Assembly: GCF_030409635.1 (NCBI RefSeq)
Contig: NZ_JAUFQF010000001.1
Span: 1,178,001 to 1,242,000 of the forward strand
DNA length: 64,000 bases
Reading direction: 5' to 3'
From: Vibrio agarivorans
GTDB lineage: Bacteria > Pseudomonadota > Gammaproteobacteria > Enterobacterales > Vibrionaceae
Below, one piece after another: positions 35,325-44,525 of the stretch. Position numbers and translations under genes: made by a program. Position 1 is the first letter of the stretch, and every line of letters starts with the position of its first letter. The notes below the pieces were generated by a model. That model was not told the origin of the DNA. It did not search any database and saw only the letters and a program-made list of their open reading frames with translations.

Positions 35325-37940
35325 ATGAAAACACCTATTCTGGTTAGTGCCGTCTCACTTGCCTGCGTCTGTCTATCGGCTTGTGGTGGCAGCAGTAGTG
35401 ACAGTAATGATAGTGGCAATAACAATGACGACAGCACGATTATCATTGATGGTTCAGCAGCGTCATTTGAGGAACTACAGGCGGAGATTACCCAAGCCTC
35501 TTCGGGCGATACGATCACTGTGACGCAAGACTTATTCACTACAGACTCTGTGAGTATCGTCATTGACAAGTCACTTACCATTAAAGGAAGCCCCTCTGGC
35601 TACTCTTCACAGGATAAAGCCATTATCTCAGGTAATGTCTGTTTTGATATTCCAGACTCTGCAGACGGGCACTCAGGGATCACCTTATCCGACTTACATT
35701 TTGAAGATATCGAAATGATGAAGAGAGACGATAATCAATCATGTGGTAGTGAGAGCGCCTCTCGTTCCATCATCAACGTTGGGAAAGTGGGGACTAATGA
35801 TACCTATGTGACACTCGACAATCTGAGTTTCGATGGCGCTGGCTTTGATGAACTGACAGCCAGTCCAACCGCTTGGATATACTCTCGTGGATTAGTCAGA
35901 GTCATCAATAGCACTTTTGCAAACAAGCAAACGACCAATAGTGCCAACAGCATCATTTATCTTAACTGTGGCAGCATTAGGGCTAACGGATCTATCTTCG
36001 ATAGCAATACCTTTTCTTTAGATACCCCCTCTTCTGATGTTGCTGGCATTTGGGTTGGCCAGTTTGATGGAAAAACATGCCAAGCGACTGTTACCAATAA
36101 TGAATTTAATGACTTCAACCTCAATACGACGTCTAGTGAAGGTGAACTCGCCGCCATTATTGATGGGAGTAGCGATGAGACAGTCATAAGCGGTAATCAA
36201 TTTAACCCATCCAACACAGTACCCGATGAGCCCGAAGATGGAGAAATAGTTGCTCCTTATACTCTCGATTCCTTCAAAGCTATTATTAACGCATCCAAGC
36301 TACAGCGCTGGGACCCAACGCTAGAAGAAGGCGACAAACTAGATATCAGTAATCAAACTATCGCTAACGAAGATTACTTTGACGATTACTTTTATGCCTA
36401 CCCAGCGTCAAACCAGCTGGTATTCAAAATGAGTGGTTATAAGAATCGCTCAGAGTTGCGTGTTGAAGAGAACTTTGACACCAGTGAATTTGGTATAACT
36501 CGCACGCTGAACGCAAGCTTTAAGCCGGTTGGTATCCAAGAGGCGATCGCGAACAGTGTAAACGGTGACGAAGTCACGTTTTTACAGATACACAACAAAG
36601 GAGAAGATGAAACTGGCAATGGATATATTCCTCACCCTCTGCTGCGTGTTGTGTACGAAGAAATTCGCAACGGCTTAACTGGACACTACTGGGCCGTCAT
36701 CAAAGCTAATGCTGTTGATTGCAGCAGTGATAGCCCTTACGCAAATTCCGAAGCATGTGACAGCAGTAATGCTTACACTCGTTTTGATTTAGGTGAGGCC
36801 GATCTTGACAGCTTTACCGATATGGATCTTGCTGTCAGTGAAAGTCAGCTGACTATCTCGGTTAACGGGTTCGAAAAGGTCAATCTCGATATCAGTTATT
36901 GGGCGCACCTGCTTAGCTACTTCAAAGCTGGTGTCTACAACCAATACGATGACGGCGATGACATCAATGATTGGTCAGAAGTCCGCTTCACGGCACTCAC
37001 CGTCTCTGAAACAGAAACAACACCAGCGACAGGTTGGGATATTGACCAATGGAAGATAACGATACCTGCCAGCAAAGATGATTGGTATGGCTCTGGAGGA
37101 ACGTCAGCAGCTGAATTGGTTCCCGTACATTGTAACGATAGTTCAAAGCAGGTGCTCAATGACAATAGCGACATTGTGTATAGCCAATACGACAGTGGCG
37201 AGATTTCCTTCTTCAACGTTTCACAAGAGCGCATGCACTTTAGAGTCGATATGGGCTATGGTACATCCACCAGCAACTCTAGCTATATTCGTTCTGAGTT
37301 GAGAGAGCTATTCAACGCCGAAAACCTTGGCACATGTAGCACCAGTAACCAAGACCAGATGACCAGTTGGTTTATCGATGACTCTGCAACAGGCACCAAA
37401 GAACACAAGCTCACCTCGGTGCTTCGCATCGAAGACTACCCGATGATTAGCGGCCAAGATCCGAAAGTCGTGGTAGGGCAAGTGCATGGCTGGGAGATCT
37501 CACAAGCTCTAATCAAGGTGCTTTGGGAGGGTGAAAATAAACCCGTTCGCGTGATCATGAATCAAGACTTTTTCTCTGATAATGAGAAATGTGATAGCAG
37601 CAACCCAGTCAATAACTGCGATAACTGGTCATTCAGCATCGAACTCGGGACATACGCTGCCAATGTGGATTGGCAATACGAAATTCTTGTCGATGAAGAA
37701 GGCATTTACCTTGCGACACTCGATAGCCTTGCTGGAGAGTCGAGCCGTGAAGATATCACTATTCATTGGGGAGAAGTATTCACGGATAAAAATGGCGACT
37801 CTGTCACCATGACCGAAAGCTGGAAAGATGAAGCGTACTATTTTAAAGCCGGTATCTATCCACAATTTAAGCCCGATAGCGACTACATTGGTGAACGATT
37901 CGATGTCAGTTTTTCAACGATAAACATCGATCATCAATAA
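35325..37940 (+). CDS. Trimodular alginate lyase lipoprotein: beta-helix region plus two PL7 domains
   Basis: This 871-residue protein starts with a lipoprotein signal (lipobox LSAC, Cys20) and a Ser/Asn/Asp linker. Residues about 45-295 look like a right-handed parallel beta-helix (repeated 'I...S.F....' turns, 'LTIKGSPSGYS', 'ISGNQFN'). A first PL7 domain (about 312-562) carries RSELR (375-379), QIH (421-423) and YFKAGVYNQ (532-540). A second PL7 domain (about 570-869) carries RSELR (656-660), QVH (719-721) and YYFKAGIYPQ (838-847). Both have the catalytic set of PL7 alginate lyases (R, Q, H, Y). It is probably anchored at the cell surface. A FadR-type operator lies upstream. Confidence 0.88.
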   Translation: MKTPILVSAVSLACVCLSACGGSSSDSNDSGNNNDDSTIIIDGSAASFEELQAEITQASSGDTITVTQDLFTTDSVSIVIDKSLTIKGSPSGYSSQDKAIISGNVCFDIPDSADGHSGITLSDLHFEDIEMMKRDDNQSCGSESASRSIINVGKVGTNDTYVTLDNLSFDGAGFDELTASPTAWIYSRGLVRVINSTFANKQTTNSANSIIYLNCGSIRANGSIFDSNTFSLDTPSSDVAGIWVGQFDGKTCQATVTNNEFNDFNLNTTSSEGELAAIIDGSSDETVISGNQFNPSNTVPDEPEDGEIVAPYTLDSFKAIINASKLQRWDPTLEEGDKLDISNQTIANEDYFDDYFYAYPASNQLVFKMSGYKNRSELRVEENFDTSEFGITRTLNASFKPVGIQEAIANSVNGDEVTFLQIHNKGEDETGNGYIPHPLLRVVYEEIRNGLTGHYWAVIKANAVDCSSDSPYANSEACDSSNAYTRFDLGEADLDSFTDMDLAVSESQLTISVNGFEKVNLDISYWAHLLSYFKAGVYNQYDDGDDINDWSEVRFTALTVSETETTPATGWDIDQWKITIPASKDDWYGSGGTSAAELVPVHCNDSSKQVLNDNSDIVYSQYDSGEISFFNVSQERMHFRVDMGYGTSTSNSSYIRSELRELFNAENLGTCSTSNQDQMTSWFIDDSATGTKEHKLTSVLRIEDYPMISGQDPKVVVGQVHGWEISQALIKVLWEGENKPVRVIMNQDFFSDNEKCDSSNPVNNCDNWSFSIELGTYAANVDWQYEILVDEEGIYLATLDSLAGESSREDITIHWGEVFTDKNGDSVTMTESWKDEAYYFKAGIYPQFKPDSDYIGERFDVSFSTINIDHQ

Positions 37941-37953
37941 GCCTATAAGATAG

Positions 37954-37988
37954 AACCCGATACTCCCCATTATAGTATCGGGTTTTCT
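37954..37988 (+). terminator. Intrinsic terminator after the trimodular lyase gene
   Basis: AACCCGATACT and AGTATCGGGTT form an 11-bp stem, followed by TTTTCT. It separates the lyase gene from the convergent AraC gene. Confidence 0.88.
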
Positions 37989-38013
37989 CATCCTCTAACG
38001 ATTGATAGCCGCG

Positions 38014-38982
38014 TTACGTCTGTTTACTTCCATGCGCTTTACGATACTGTGCAGGAGTCATCGACTTCCAACGACGAAATGCACGATTGAAGTTAGATAA
38101 ATCGGAATAGCCGCAACGCCAAGCGACATCGGCTACAGGTACTAACTGCTCGAGTAGCTCACAAGCGAGCTCACATCGTTTCGTCTCTTTTAATTCTTGG
38201 AAAGAGCACTGATTCTCGGTAAAGCGGCGTTTCATAGTGCGGGTTGATACACCAATAAACCCTGCTAGCCAATCAATGTTAAACCAAGGTAGTGGAGCAT
38301 ATGAGTGGACTAGTCGCTTAATTTCATCAAACCAAGCCTCGCGCTTATAGTCAATTTCTACTGGCTTAAAATCTTGTGGTAGTGGCACTTCTATAGCGCC
38401 ATAGGCCTGTTCATAAGTCACCTCAACAGATTCCATACCAGTAGGCAAACGCTGGGCAAGATGGCTCTTAAAACTCAACCAGACAGAGTGAGGTATCCAA
38501 GTCTCTCCTAAGAAATCACGGCACATAGTGATCAGTGCAAAAGAGCGGAACCACTCTGCTTGGTCATAAGCTGGGGCAAATATCGGATAAGCTCCACGAT
38601 GACACAAATACCACTTATCGTTAATCTTTTCGGGCCAAAAGATCACATGATTATTCATGGTCTGCATTTGCTCGACGAGTGCATGAATACCGTCTGACAA
38701 TGACTGACATTTATCTAGCGCCTGCCCCAGCTCTGGAAACATATGCCCGACCGTCAATAATTGCCCTACTTCGATGCCAAGACGATCATGACTTTTGCTT
38801 ATCATGGCGCTGATAAAAGAAAGCGCTGCATGTGTCGGCAACCAATATATTTGATCTTCGAGCATATCAGGAATTTGATATTGGTCAGCAGTATCCCGCC
38901 ATTGAATACCCTGTGATTCAAAGTATTCGATAAACGGCAGAAGATTATTACTATGGGTTAAGTTGACAGGGCGTTGACTCAC
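38014..38982 (-). CDS. AraC-family regulator, paralogue of the one at 17 kb
   Basis: The 322-residue protein has the same PF12625-like N-terminal domain and C-terminal double helix-turn-helix ('WLAGFIGVSTRTMKRRF', 'VADVAWRCGYSDLSNFNRAFRRWKSMTP'). It is alignable end to end with the 17008-17985 product ('NNLLPFIEYFESQGIQW' versus 'QNLIPFIDYCEENDINW'). It starts with GTG at 38982. It is convergent with the lyase gene; whether it controls that gene is unknown. Confidence 0.88.
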   Translation of the reverse strand: MSQRPVNLTHSNNLLPFIEYFESQGIQWRDTADQYQIPDMLEDQIYWLPTHAALSFISAMISKSHDRLGIEVGQLLTVGHMFPELGQALDKCQSLSDGIHALVEQMQTMNNHVIFWPEKINDKWYLCHRGAYPIFAPAYDQAEWFRSFALITMCRDFLGETWIPHSVWLSFKSHLAQRLPTGMESVEVTYEQAYGAIEVPLPQDFKPVEIDYKREAWFDEIKRLVHSYAPLPWFNIDWLAGFIGVSTRTMKRRFTENQCSFQELKETKRCELACELLEQLVPVADVAWRCGYSDLSNFNRAFRRWKSMTPAQYRKAHGSKQT

Positions 38983-39084
38983 GGTTGCTCACGTTTTTTT
39001 AGACTTCAACTTTTGATAATAGTGAGTTACATCACCCTTGAAAAGTCACCGACAACAAAAATCTGGTTATAGTTTGGGGATTTC

Positions 39085-39990
39085 TTAACGCAAACGTTCC
39101 TCTATGTTTGTATAAGGAGCAAAAGCTTCCAAAATGGCATCCATAACCACTTGTTGAGCGTTAGATTTCAGGGTCCGATGCCGGTATGCCATGTAGACAG
39201 AACGACTATCAAAACGAAAGTTGGGCAGCCACTCAACTAAGTCTCCACGATTAATGGCATCAATAACAAAATATTCTGACGTAAAGCAAAAACCCAATCC
39301 CGAATCAGTCATGTCGAGTAATGAATCGGTATCATGAAGTGTGATTTTAGGGTAAAGCGTCACGCTCTCTACTTCTTTGGTGGTCGTGTTGTAGCCCGAC
39401 AAGGCATTGTTTGTTAGATGCCCAATAAAATGGTGACGCTTAAGTTCAGACAGTGAGGTCACAATTCCATGCTCTTGAGCATAATGTTTCGACACCACGA
39501 CTTTAATTCTAAAATCAAACACCTTTTTGGCAACAAGACTACTGTCTTGTAAGTCCCCTACCAATAAGCCAATGTCAGCATCTGGGTCTAACGTGGATGT
39601 ATCGTAAGCCGAAATCATCTTAATTTTTAGCTTAGGGTGCTTAATTAACAGCTTAGTAATCGTCTCTTTTAAGAAAAACGAGTAGACAAAACTGGTACAG
39701 TCTATTGTGACTTTACCGACCACATCTTCAGCATCACGGTTAATATTGTCTAACTCTTCGGTCAGATTCCGGTAGTGCCCGCTCAAACGCTCGTAATAAC
39801 GTGTTGCGTCACTGGTTGGTGTCAGCTTTGTTTTACTGCGGACAAACAGTTGTGCACCTATCATCTCCTCTAGCGCTAAAATACGCCGACTCACCGTCGA
39901 TAGCGGGACCTCTAATTCCTCACTCGCTTTCTTCATACTGCCATGCTCGACCACCTGACAGAAAATGAAAATATCATTTAAGTTACGCAT
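39085..39990 (-). CDS. LysR-family transcriptional regulator
   Basis: The protein (301 residues) has an N-terminal wHTH ('QVVEHGSMKKASEELEVPLSTVSRRILALEEMIG') and a substrate-binding domain. The ATG at 39990 has GAGGTG six bases upstream; the GTG at 39999 lies inside that ribosome site. It follows the acidic-repeat gene on the same strand, but terminator hairpins separate the two. Targets are unknown. Confidence 0.88.
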   Translation of the reverse strand: MRNLNDIFIFCQVVEHGSMKKASEELEVPLSTVSRRILALEEMIGAQLFVRSKTKLTPTSDATRYYERLSGHYRNLTEELDNINRDAEDVVGKVTIDCTSFVYSFFLKETITKLLIKHPKLKIKMISAYDTSTLDPDADIGLLVGDLQDSSLVAKKVFDFRIKVVVSKHYAQEHGIVTSLSELKRHHFIGHLTNNALSGYNTTTKEVESVTLYPKITLHDTDSLLDMTDSGLGFCFTSEYFVIDAINRGDLVEWLPNFRFDSRSVYMAYRHRTLKSNAQQVVMDAILEAFAPYTNIEERLR

Positions 39991-40031
39991 ACTTAGCACC
40001 TCACTTATGTTCAGAATAAAGTGCAGACGAC

Positions 40032-40063
40032 AAAAAGGGAATAGCTCTACTCAGACTATTCCC
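40032..40063 (-). terminator. Intrinsic terminator after the acidic-repeat gene
   Basis: On the minus strand GGGAATAG and CTATTCCC form a stem followed by five T. A second hairpin, GAACAGG/CCTGTTC at 40071-40091, lies between it and the gene end. Confidence 0.8.
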
Positions 40064-40115
40064 CTTTCACGAACAGGAGTCACACCTGTTCCCCTTATGA
40101 AATCATATCAACGAG

Positions 40116-40607
40116 TTAGAAGTATCGCTCACTGGTACGCATGTCATCTTCAAAGTAGCCACCACCCGTTTTATCACTTGAGTCGATGTAAGCGAATCGC
40201 TCGCCCGTTTTCATATCATCCTCGAAGTCCGCGATACGCTCACCTGTGCGCATATCATCTTCGAAGTAACCACCACCCGTTTTATCGCTTGGGTCGATGT
40301 AAGCGAATCGTTCACCGGTTCTCATCTCATCCTCAAAGTATGCGATACGTTCACCTGTGCGCATGTCATCTTCGAAGTAACCACCGCCCGTTTTATCACT
40401 TGGGTCAATATAAGCAAAACGTTCACCAGTTTTTATATCATCTTCAAAATATCGTTCACCGGTGCGTTGGTCGTCTTCATTGTAGGTAAAGCTTTGTGTC
40501 GTAGGGCTTGTCACATGAGAATTCTGCGTGAAGTCTGTTGATGAAGCTGCAAATGCTGCAGGAGCGACAAATAGTGAAGTCATTAGTAGGGTTGCTAGAG
40601 TTTTCAT
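40116..40607 (-). CDS. Secreted acidic-repeat protein with tandem FED(D/E)MRTGER units
   Basis: The 163-residue protein has a signal peptide (about 1-20, ending AFA) and then a nearly perfect 37-residue repeat (111 bp in DNA) present 2.8 times. Within it the decapeptide [FN]EDD.[RK]T[GS]ER occurs seven times (starts 43, 54, 78, 91, 115, 128, 152). 'ID[PS]SDKTGGG' occurs three times. It ends in aromatic F. There are no cysteines. Repetitive acidic motifs suggest metal binding or a structural surface role, but I recognise no family. The ATG at 40607 has GAGGTG upstream. Confidence 0.75.
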   Translation of the reverse strand: MKTLATLLMTSLFVAPAAFAASSTDFTQNSHVTSPTTQSFTYNEDDQRTGERYFEDDIKTGERFAYIDPSDKTGGGYFEDDMRTGERIAYFEDEMRTGERFAYIDPSDKTGGGYFEDDMRTGERIADFEDDMKTGERFAYIDSSDKTGGGYFEDDMRTSERYF

Positions 40608-40786
40608 ATTGACACCTCGTATCACAAAGATTGTTGGGTTATGTCTGCTCCCTGCTGACCATTAAATACTAAGTGTTGACCGAGGCATTTTGTAGAGGAC
40701 TATTTGCAACCTTCAATCCCATAAATGGGATATAACATTACAACTAGCATTATTATGGGATTAAATGGGGCACTACCGAGCACACT

Positions 40787-40825
40787 AAAAACGACAAAGG
40801 CTCACTCAAATGAGTAAGCCTTTGT
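40787..40825 (-). terminator. Intrinsic terminator of bfr
   Basis: A long hairpin (ACAAAGGCT/AGCCTTTGT, one mismatch, ACTCA/TGAGT, loop AA) is followed on the minus strand by CG and five T. It lies 36 bases after the bfr stop. Confidence 0.85.
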
Positions 40826-40860
40826 ACAAGAATAATTGAAGCTTTAAGGAAATCTAGAAG

Positions 40861-41337
40861 TTACTCTTCATCGACATATTGAGCTTGAAGGTAGTTTTCT
40901 ATACCGGACATTTCTATCAACCCTAACTGGGTTTCAAGCCAATCAACATGTTCTTCTTCATCTTCTAAGATCTCTTGGAATAGATCCCTTGAAACATAAT
41001 CACGTGCATCTTCAGCGTAGGCTATTGCATCTCGCAAATCAGGTATGGCAATCAGTTCAAGCTTGAGATCACACTCGATCATCTCTTTGGTATCTTCACC
41101 GATCATCAGCTTGCCAAGATCTTGCAAGTTAGGTAAGCCCTCCAAAAACAGAATGCGTTCGATGAGCTTGTCGGCATGCTTCATCTCATCAATGGACTCA
41201 TGGTATTCCTTATCTGCTAAGTGCTTGAGACCCCAATCTTTATACATACGAGCATGCAAAAAATATTGGTTGATGGCAATAAGCTCATTGCCAAGAATTT
41301 TGTTGAGATGTTGAATAATAATTGGATCGCCTTTCAT
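40861..41337 (-). CDS. bfr: Bacterioferritin
   Basis: This 158-residue protein is the usual length for the family. It has the ferroxidase ligands E18, E51, H54, E94, E127 and H130, and the haem ligand M52. It forms a 24-subunit iron-storage shell in the cytoplasm. The partner ferredoxin gene bfd lies 110 bases upstream on the same strand, so iron storage and release are encoded together. Confidence 0.96.
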   Translation of the reverse strand: MKGDPIIIQHLNKILGNELIAINQYFLHARMYKDWGLKHLADKEYHESIDEMKHADKLIERILFLEGLPNLQDLGKLMIGEDTKEMIECDLKLELIAIPDLRDAIAYAEDARDYVSRDLFQEILEDEEEHVDWLETQLGLIEMSGIENYLQAQYVDEE

Positions 41338-41447
41338 GACGTGCCCTCCTCTTTGGCTCTAATAAGCGTAGAAGCTGTGGAGTGTCTGTCAAAAAAGCAC
41401 GACAATTCCCGAGTGGTAAAACCACCCGGAGGAAGGGATAATACGAA

Positions 41448-41636
41448 CTAACAGGCTTGTTTAAAAAGTTGCTGCTGTGATTCGTAAACGATCTCTTTCG
41501 CCTGTTTAACGCATTTACCACACTGGCTTCCCAGTGAGGTGCACTTTCTAATGGTACGCATGTCCTGCACGCCCTCTTCAATGACGAGCTTTTTAATTTT
41601 CTTGTCAGAAATTCCGTGACACAAACAAACGTACAT
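41448..41636 (-). CDS. bfd: Bacterioferritin-associated ferredoxin
   Basis: The 62-residue protein has cysteines C4, C6, C39 and C42, the [2Fe-2S] pattern of Bfd. Bfd reduces the bacterioferritin core to release iron. The ATG at 41636 is preferred over an in-frame TTG two codons upstream because AGG lies before it. The upstream DNA (41640-41700) is AT-rich and could hold a Fur site, but I cannot define one confidently. Confidence 0.93.
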   Translation of the reverse strand: MYVCLCHGISDKKIKKLVIEEGVQDMRTIRKCTSLGSQCGKCVKQAKEIVYESQQQLFKQAC

Positions 41637-41732
41637 AACCAAAACCTAGAAAAAATGCAGCAAACAAAATAAATATAAACAATAACAATTCGCATTACCA
41701 GATCAATTTCCGGTCATTTTAAGCAATCAATG

Positions 41733-42632
41733 CTAAGTGTCTGAATCCCAATAAGGTGGAGTGCCAAAATAATTTGAAAAGAAATCAATGAACGCTCTCA
41801 CCTTCGGTGCAAGCAATCTTGAACTCGGATAAACCGCCCAAATCGCCGAGTTGGAGACCAAAGGATAGTCAGTCAAGATCTCAACTAATTCACCCCTTTT
41901 TAGATGTTCATAAACACACCAGGTCGCACTGACGGTAATGCCTAAACCGTGTACACAAGCATCGCGAACCGCTTCACCATTATCAGCCTTAAACTGACCT
42001 TTTGGTTTCACCGTAACCTCACCGCTCTCAGTTTTGAAGGTAAACGTCTCAAGACCTGGTAACTGAACAAAGTGGTGATTCATTAAGTCGCTGGGATCAA
42101 CCGGTTTGCCGTACTTGGCCAAATAGTCTGGAGAGGCGCAAACAATGCGCCTATCATCTGCCAGTTTTCTCGCTACCAGTGTCGAGTCCTTAAGCTCAGC
42201 ATTACGAATCGCAATATCAAAGCCGCCTTCGACAAGATCCACCATGGAGTCAGAAAGCCTGAAATCCACCGTTAGACCAAGGTTCTCACTCATGAACTGC
42301 TGAAAGGCAGGGATTAAATGCATGCGACCAAATGAAGCAGGCGCAGCCACTCTCAAGGTCCCGGTTGGTATCACACTTCCCACACCCACCGATGCTCGTG
42401 CGGCTTCAATCGAGTTCAGTACTTCTTCAGCATGAGGAAGAAAAGCCAAGCCCTCTTCGGTAAGGGAGACCTTTCTGGTTGTACGGTGAATCAACCTCAC
42501 CCCTAGCGCATCTTCAAGCTTATTAATATGAGCACTCGATACAGCAGGAGACAAGCCAAGCTCAGCCCCCGCAGCGCTGATGTTGTGCGTTGCAGCGATT
42601 CTGACAAAGAGTTTTAGGTGTTCGACGTTCAT
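41733..42632 (-). CDS. LysR-family transcriptional regulator
   Basis: The 299-residue protein from the ATG at 42632 has the wHTH 'FVRIAATHNISAAGAELGLSPAVSSAHINKLEDALG' and a CrgA-like substrate-binding domain. The frame is open 45 codons further upstream, but that part does not resemble LysR proteins and lies in the divergent promoter region. GGAAAGA precedes the chosen ATG. It is divergent from the PhnD-type transporter genes and may regulate them. Confidence 0.88.
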   Translation of the reverse strand: MNVEHLKLFVRIAATHNISAAGAELGLSPAVSSAHINKLEDALGVRLIHRTTRKVSLTEEGLAFLPHAEEVLNSIEAARASVGVGSVIPTGTLRVAAPASFGRMHLIPAFQQFMSENLGLTVDFRLSDSMVDLVEGGFDIAIRNAELKDSTLVARKLADDRRIVCASPDYLAKYGKPVDPSDLMNHHFVQLPGLETFTFKTESGEVTVKPKGQFKADNGEAVRDACVHGLGITVSATWCVYEHLKRGELVEILTDYPLVSNSAIWAVYPSSRLLAPKVRAFIDFFSNYFGTPPYWDSDT

Positions 42633-42810
42633 TCTTTCCGCCATTAAAATCGTACTGGGGTAAGGATAGCGGCTAACCCTATGATTTCCTACAAACAAAT
42701 GATGCCAATCTTCTGAAAAATACCTCTTGCCGTCACCTCTATAAGTGGAGTAACAACGGGTCATCAATAAACAAATGTTACATTTAAAATGCTTATGTCA
42801 TTGAATTGAA

Positions 42811-43716
42811 ATGCAAATTAATCCGAAATGTCATTTTTTGAGCTTAGTTTGTACGCAACTTAATTCTCAAGGACTCGATGATGAAAATACCCTGTTAAAA
42901 CTCACTGCTTTGACTGCTGCGATCAGCGCAACTTCTGCGTTTGCTGCGTGCCCTGACACACTTCGTTTTGCAGACACTGGGATTGAAGGCACTGAAGAAC
43001 TTCAACTGACTTACCAACAATTTGTACAAGAAGTTGAAGGCCGCCTAGGTGTAAAAGTAGAGTTTTTCCCAGTGGGTAACCGCACAACGGCTATCAATGC
43101 ACTGCGCTTCAACCAAGTTGATATTGTTCTTGCTGGCCCGTCTGAGTATGTTCTGATGACAGAACATGTTGAAGATATCAAGCCAATCAGCGCCGTTGTT
43201 CGCCCAGAATACTACTCGGTATTTATTGCACCAACGGATAGCGACATCAACTCAATTGAAGACCTTAAAGGTAAGCACATTGCAATGAAGGATCACGGTT
43301 CAACAACGGGTCATATCATGCCAATGTACATGCTACATAAAGAAGGTATTGATCTAGACCGTGATGTTCAAATCAGCCTACTAGACGGTGCTCGCATGCA
43401 AGCGCTTGCTTCTGGTGAAGTTGACGCTGTTGGTACTGGTATCCGTGATTTTGCCCCATTTGTAGAGCAACAAGGCGAAGGCAAATACAAAATCGTAGCA
43501 GAGAGCGAGACAATGCCTGGCGACCCGTTCATCGCTGGCCCGCATATTTCTCAACAGTGTGCAGACTTCATTCAAGAGAAGTTCATGGATGACGCTGACG
43601 GCTTGCTACAAGCTATTCTTGCACCAGGTAAACGTAAGAAATACGTAGGCGCTGAAATGATTACGGTTAACGATGAAGTCTACAACATCGTTCGTGAATC
43701 TTACTCTCTACTTTAA
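42811..43716 (+). CDS. phnD: PhnD-like phosphate/phosphonate ABC transporter binding protein, 5' end apparently frameshifted
   Basis: From residue 28 the frame gives a signal peptide core ('LLKLTALTAAISATSAFA') and a PhnD-type periplasmic binding protein ('PVGNRTTAINALRFNQVDIVLAGPSEYVL', 'KDHGSTTGHIMPMYML'). The natural start appears to be ATGATG at 42878-42883, with AAGGA five bases upstream, reading MMKIP. That frame hits a stop at 42896 and is one base out from the signal peptide. A lost C in the CCC run at 42890-42892 would explain this. The in-frame ATG at 42811 has no ribosome site. The rest of the gene is intact. The ligand (phosphonate, phosphite or phosphate ester) is not determined. 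Confidence 0.8.
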   Translation: MQINPKCHFLSLVCTQLNSQGLDDENTLLKLTALTAAISATSAFAACPDTLRFADTGIEGTEELQLTYQQFVQEVEGRLGVKVEFFPVGNRTTAINALRFNQVDIVLAGPSEYVLMTEHVEDIKPISAVVRPEYYSVFIAPTDSDINSIEDLKGKHIAMKDHGSTTGHIMPMYMLHKEGIDLDRDVQISLLDGARMQALASGEVDAVGTGIRDFAPFVEQQGEGKYKIVAESETMPGDPFIAGPHISQQCADFIQEKFMDDADGLLQAILAPGKRKKYVGAEMITVNDEVYNIVRESYSLL

Positions 43717-43724
43717 GGTGTGAC

Positions 43725-44525
43725 ATGCGTCTTGACGTCGTTGATTTAAAGAAAACCTACAGCGATGGTACGCAAGCACTTAACGGGCTCAGCTTCAGTG
43801 TTGAGCCCGGTGAAGGCGTCATCATTCTAGGTCATAATGGGTGTGGTAAATCCACCCTTATGAAGTGCTTAACCGGTATAGAACCTATCACCTCTGGCAA
43901 AATCATTTTAGATGGTACCGACTTAACAAGCGCGCCAAACAGAGAGCTTCGAGCATTAAGACAGCGTATTGGCTGTGTCTTCCAGAAATTCAATATGGTT
44001 GGCAATCTGAGTGTGTTGCAAAACGTACTGTTTGGCATGATGGGTAAGAAAGGCTATTGGTCTTGTAATACCCTGACGGCTTCAAAAGTCGATCGTCACC
44101 GTGCAATGGATGCGCTTGATCGCGTGGGGCTTGCTCATCTAGCAGGTCGTCGTACCGACACCTTATCGGGTGGCCAGCAACAACGTGTCGCCATTGCGCG
44201 AATGCTGATGCAAGATGCGGAAGTCGTTTTTGCTGATGAGCCAGTTGCCAGTCTTGACCCTAAAGCCGGTCATGAAGTCATGGAACTGCTTTGGTCAGTG
44301 ATCAAAGAGCGCAATATGTCTGTGATTTGTGTTTTGCACCAGATCGAATTTGCACGTGAGTTTGGCGAACGCTTTGTTGGTCTCAACTCGGGTCAACTGA
44401 CATTTGATTCCGCTGCAAAAGACATTTCAGATCAAGATATTGAACAGTTATACCAAATTAAACCTCCAGTAGTGACGAGTACAAATGAACAGCCAATCAG
44501 CCAAACTCAACTCTCTCCCGCCTAG
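43725..44525 (+). CDS. phnC: PhnC-like ABC transporter ATP-binding protein
   Basis: The 266-residue ATPase has Walker A 'GHNGCGKSTL' (about 36-45), signature 'LSGGQQQRVAIARML' and Walker B 'VVFADEPVASLDP'. It follows the binding-protein gene by 8 bases and overlaps the permease gene by 41 bases. It energises import through the PhnE-like permease. No phosphonate-degrading gene is in the window, so the transported compound is uncertain. Confidence 0.9.
   Translation: MRLDVVDLKKTYSDGTQALNGLSFSVEPGEGVIILGHNGCGKSTLMKCLTGIEPITSGKIILDGTDLTSAPNRELRALRQRIGCVFQKFNMVGNLSVLQNVLFGMMGKKGYWSCNTLTASKVDRHRAMDALDRVGLAHLAGRRTDTLSGGQQQRVAIARMLMQDAEVVFADEPVASLDPKAGHEVMELLWSVIKERNMSVICVLHQIEFAREFGERFVGLNSGQLTFDSAAKDISDQDIEQLYQIKPPVVTSTNEQPISQTQLSPA

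Noticed and set aside
39965..40489. Plus-strand 174-codon frame rich in His, Tyr and Arg
   Set aside because: It is the antisense shadow of the acidic-repeat gene; its repeats only mirror the real repeat DNA.
41640..41700. Possible Fur box before bfd
   Set aside because: The DNA is AT-rich with partial matches to the Fur consensus, but no site stands out from the background.
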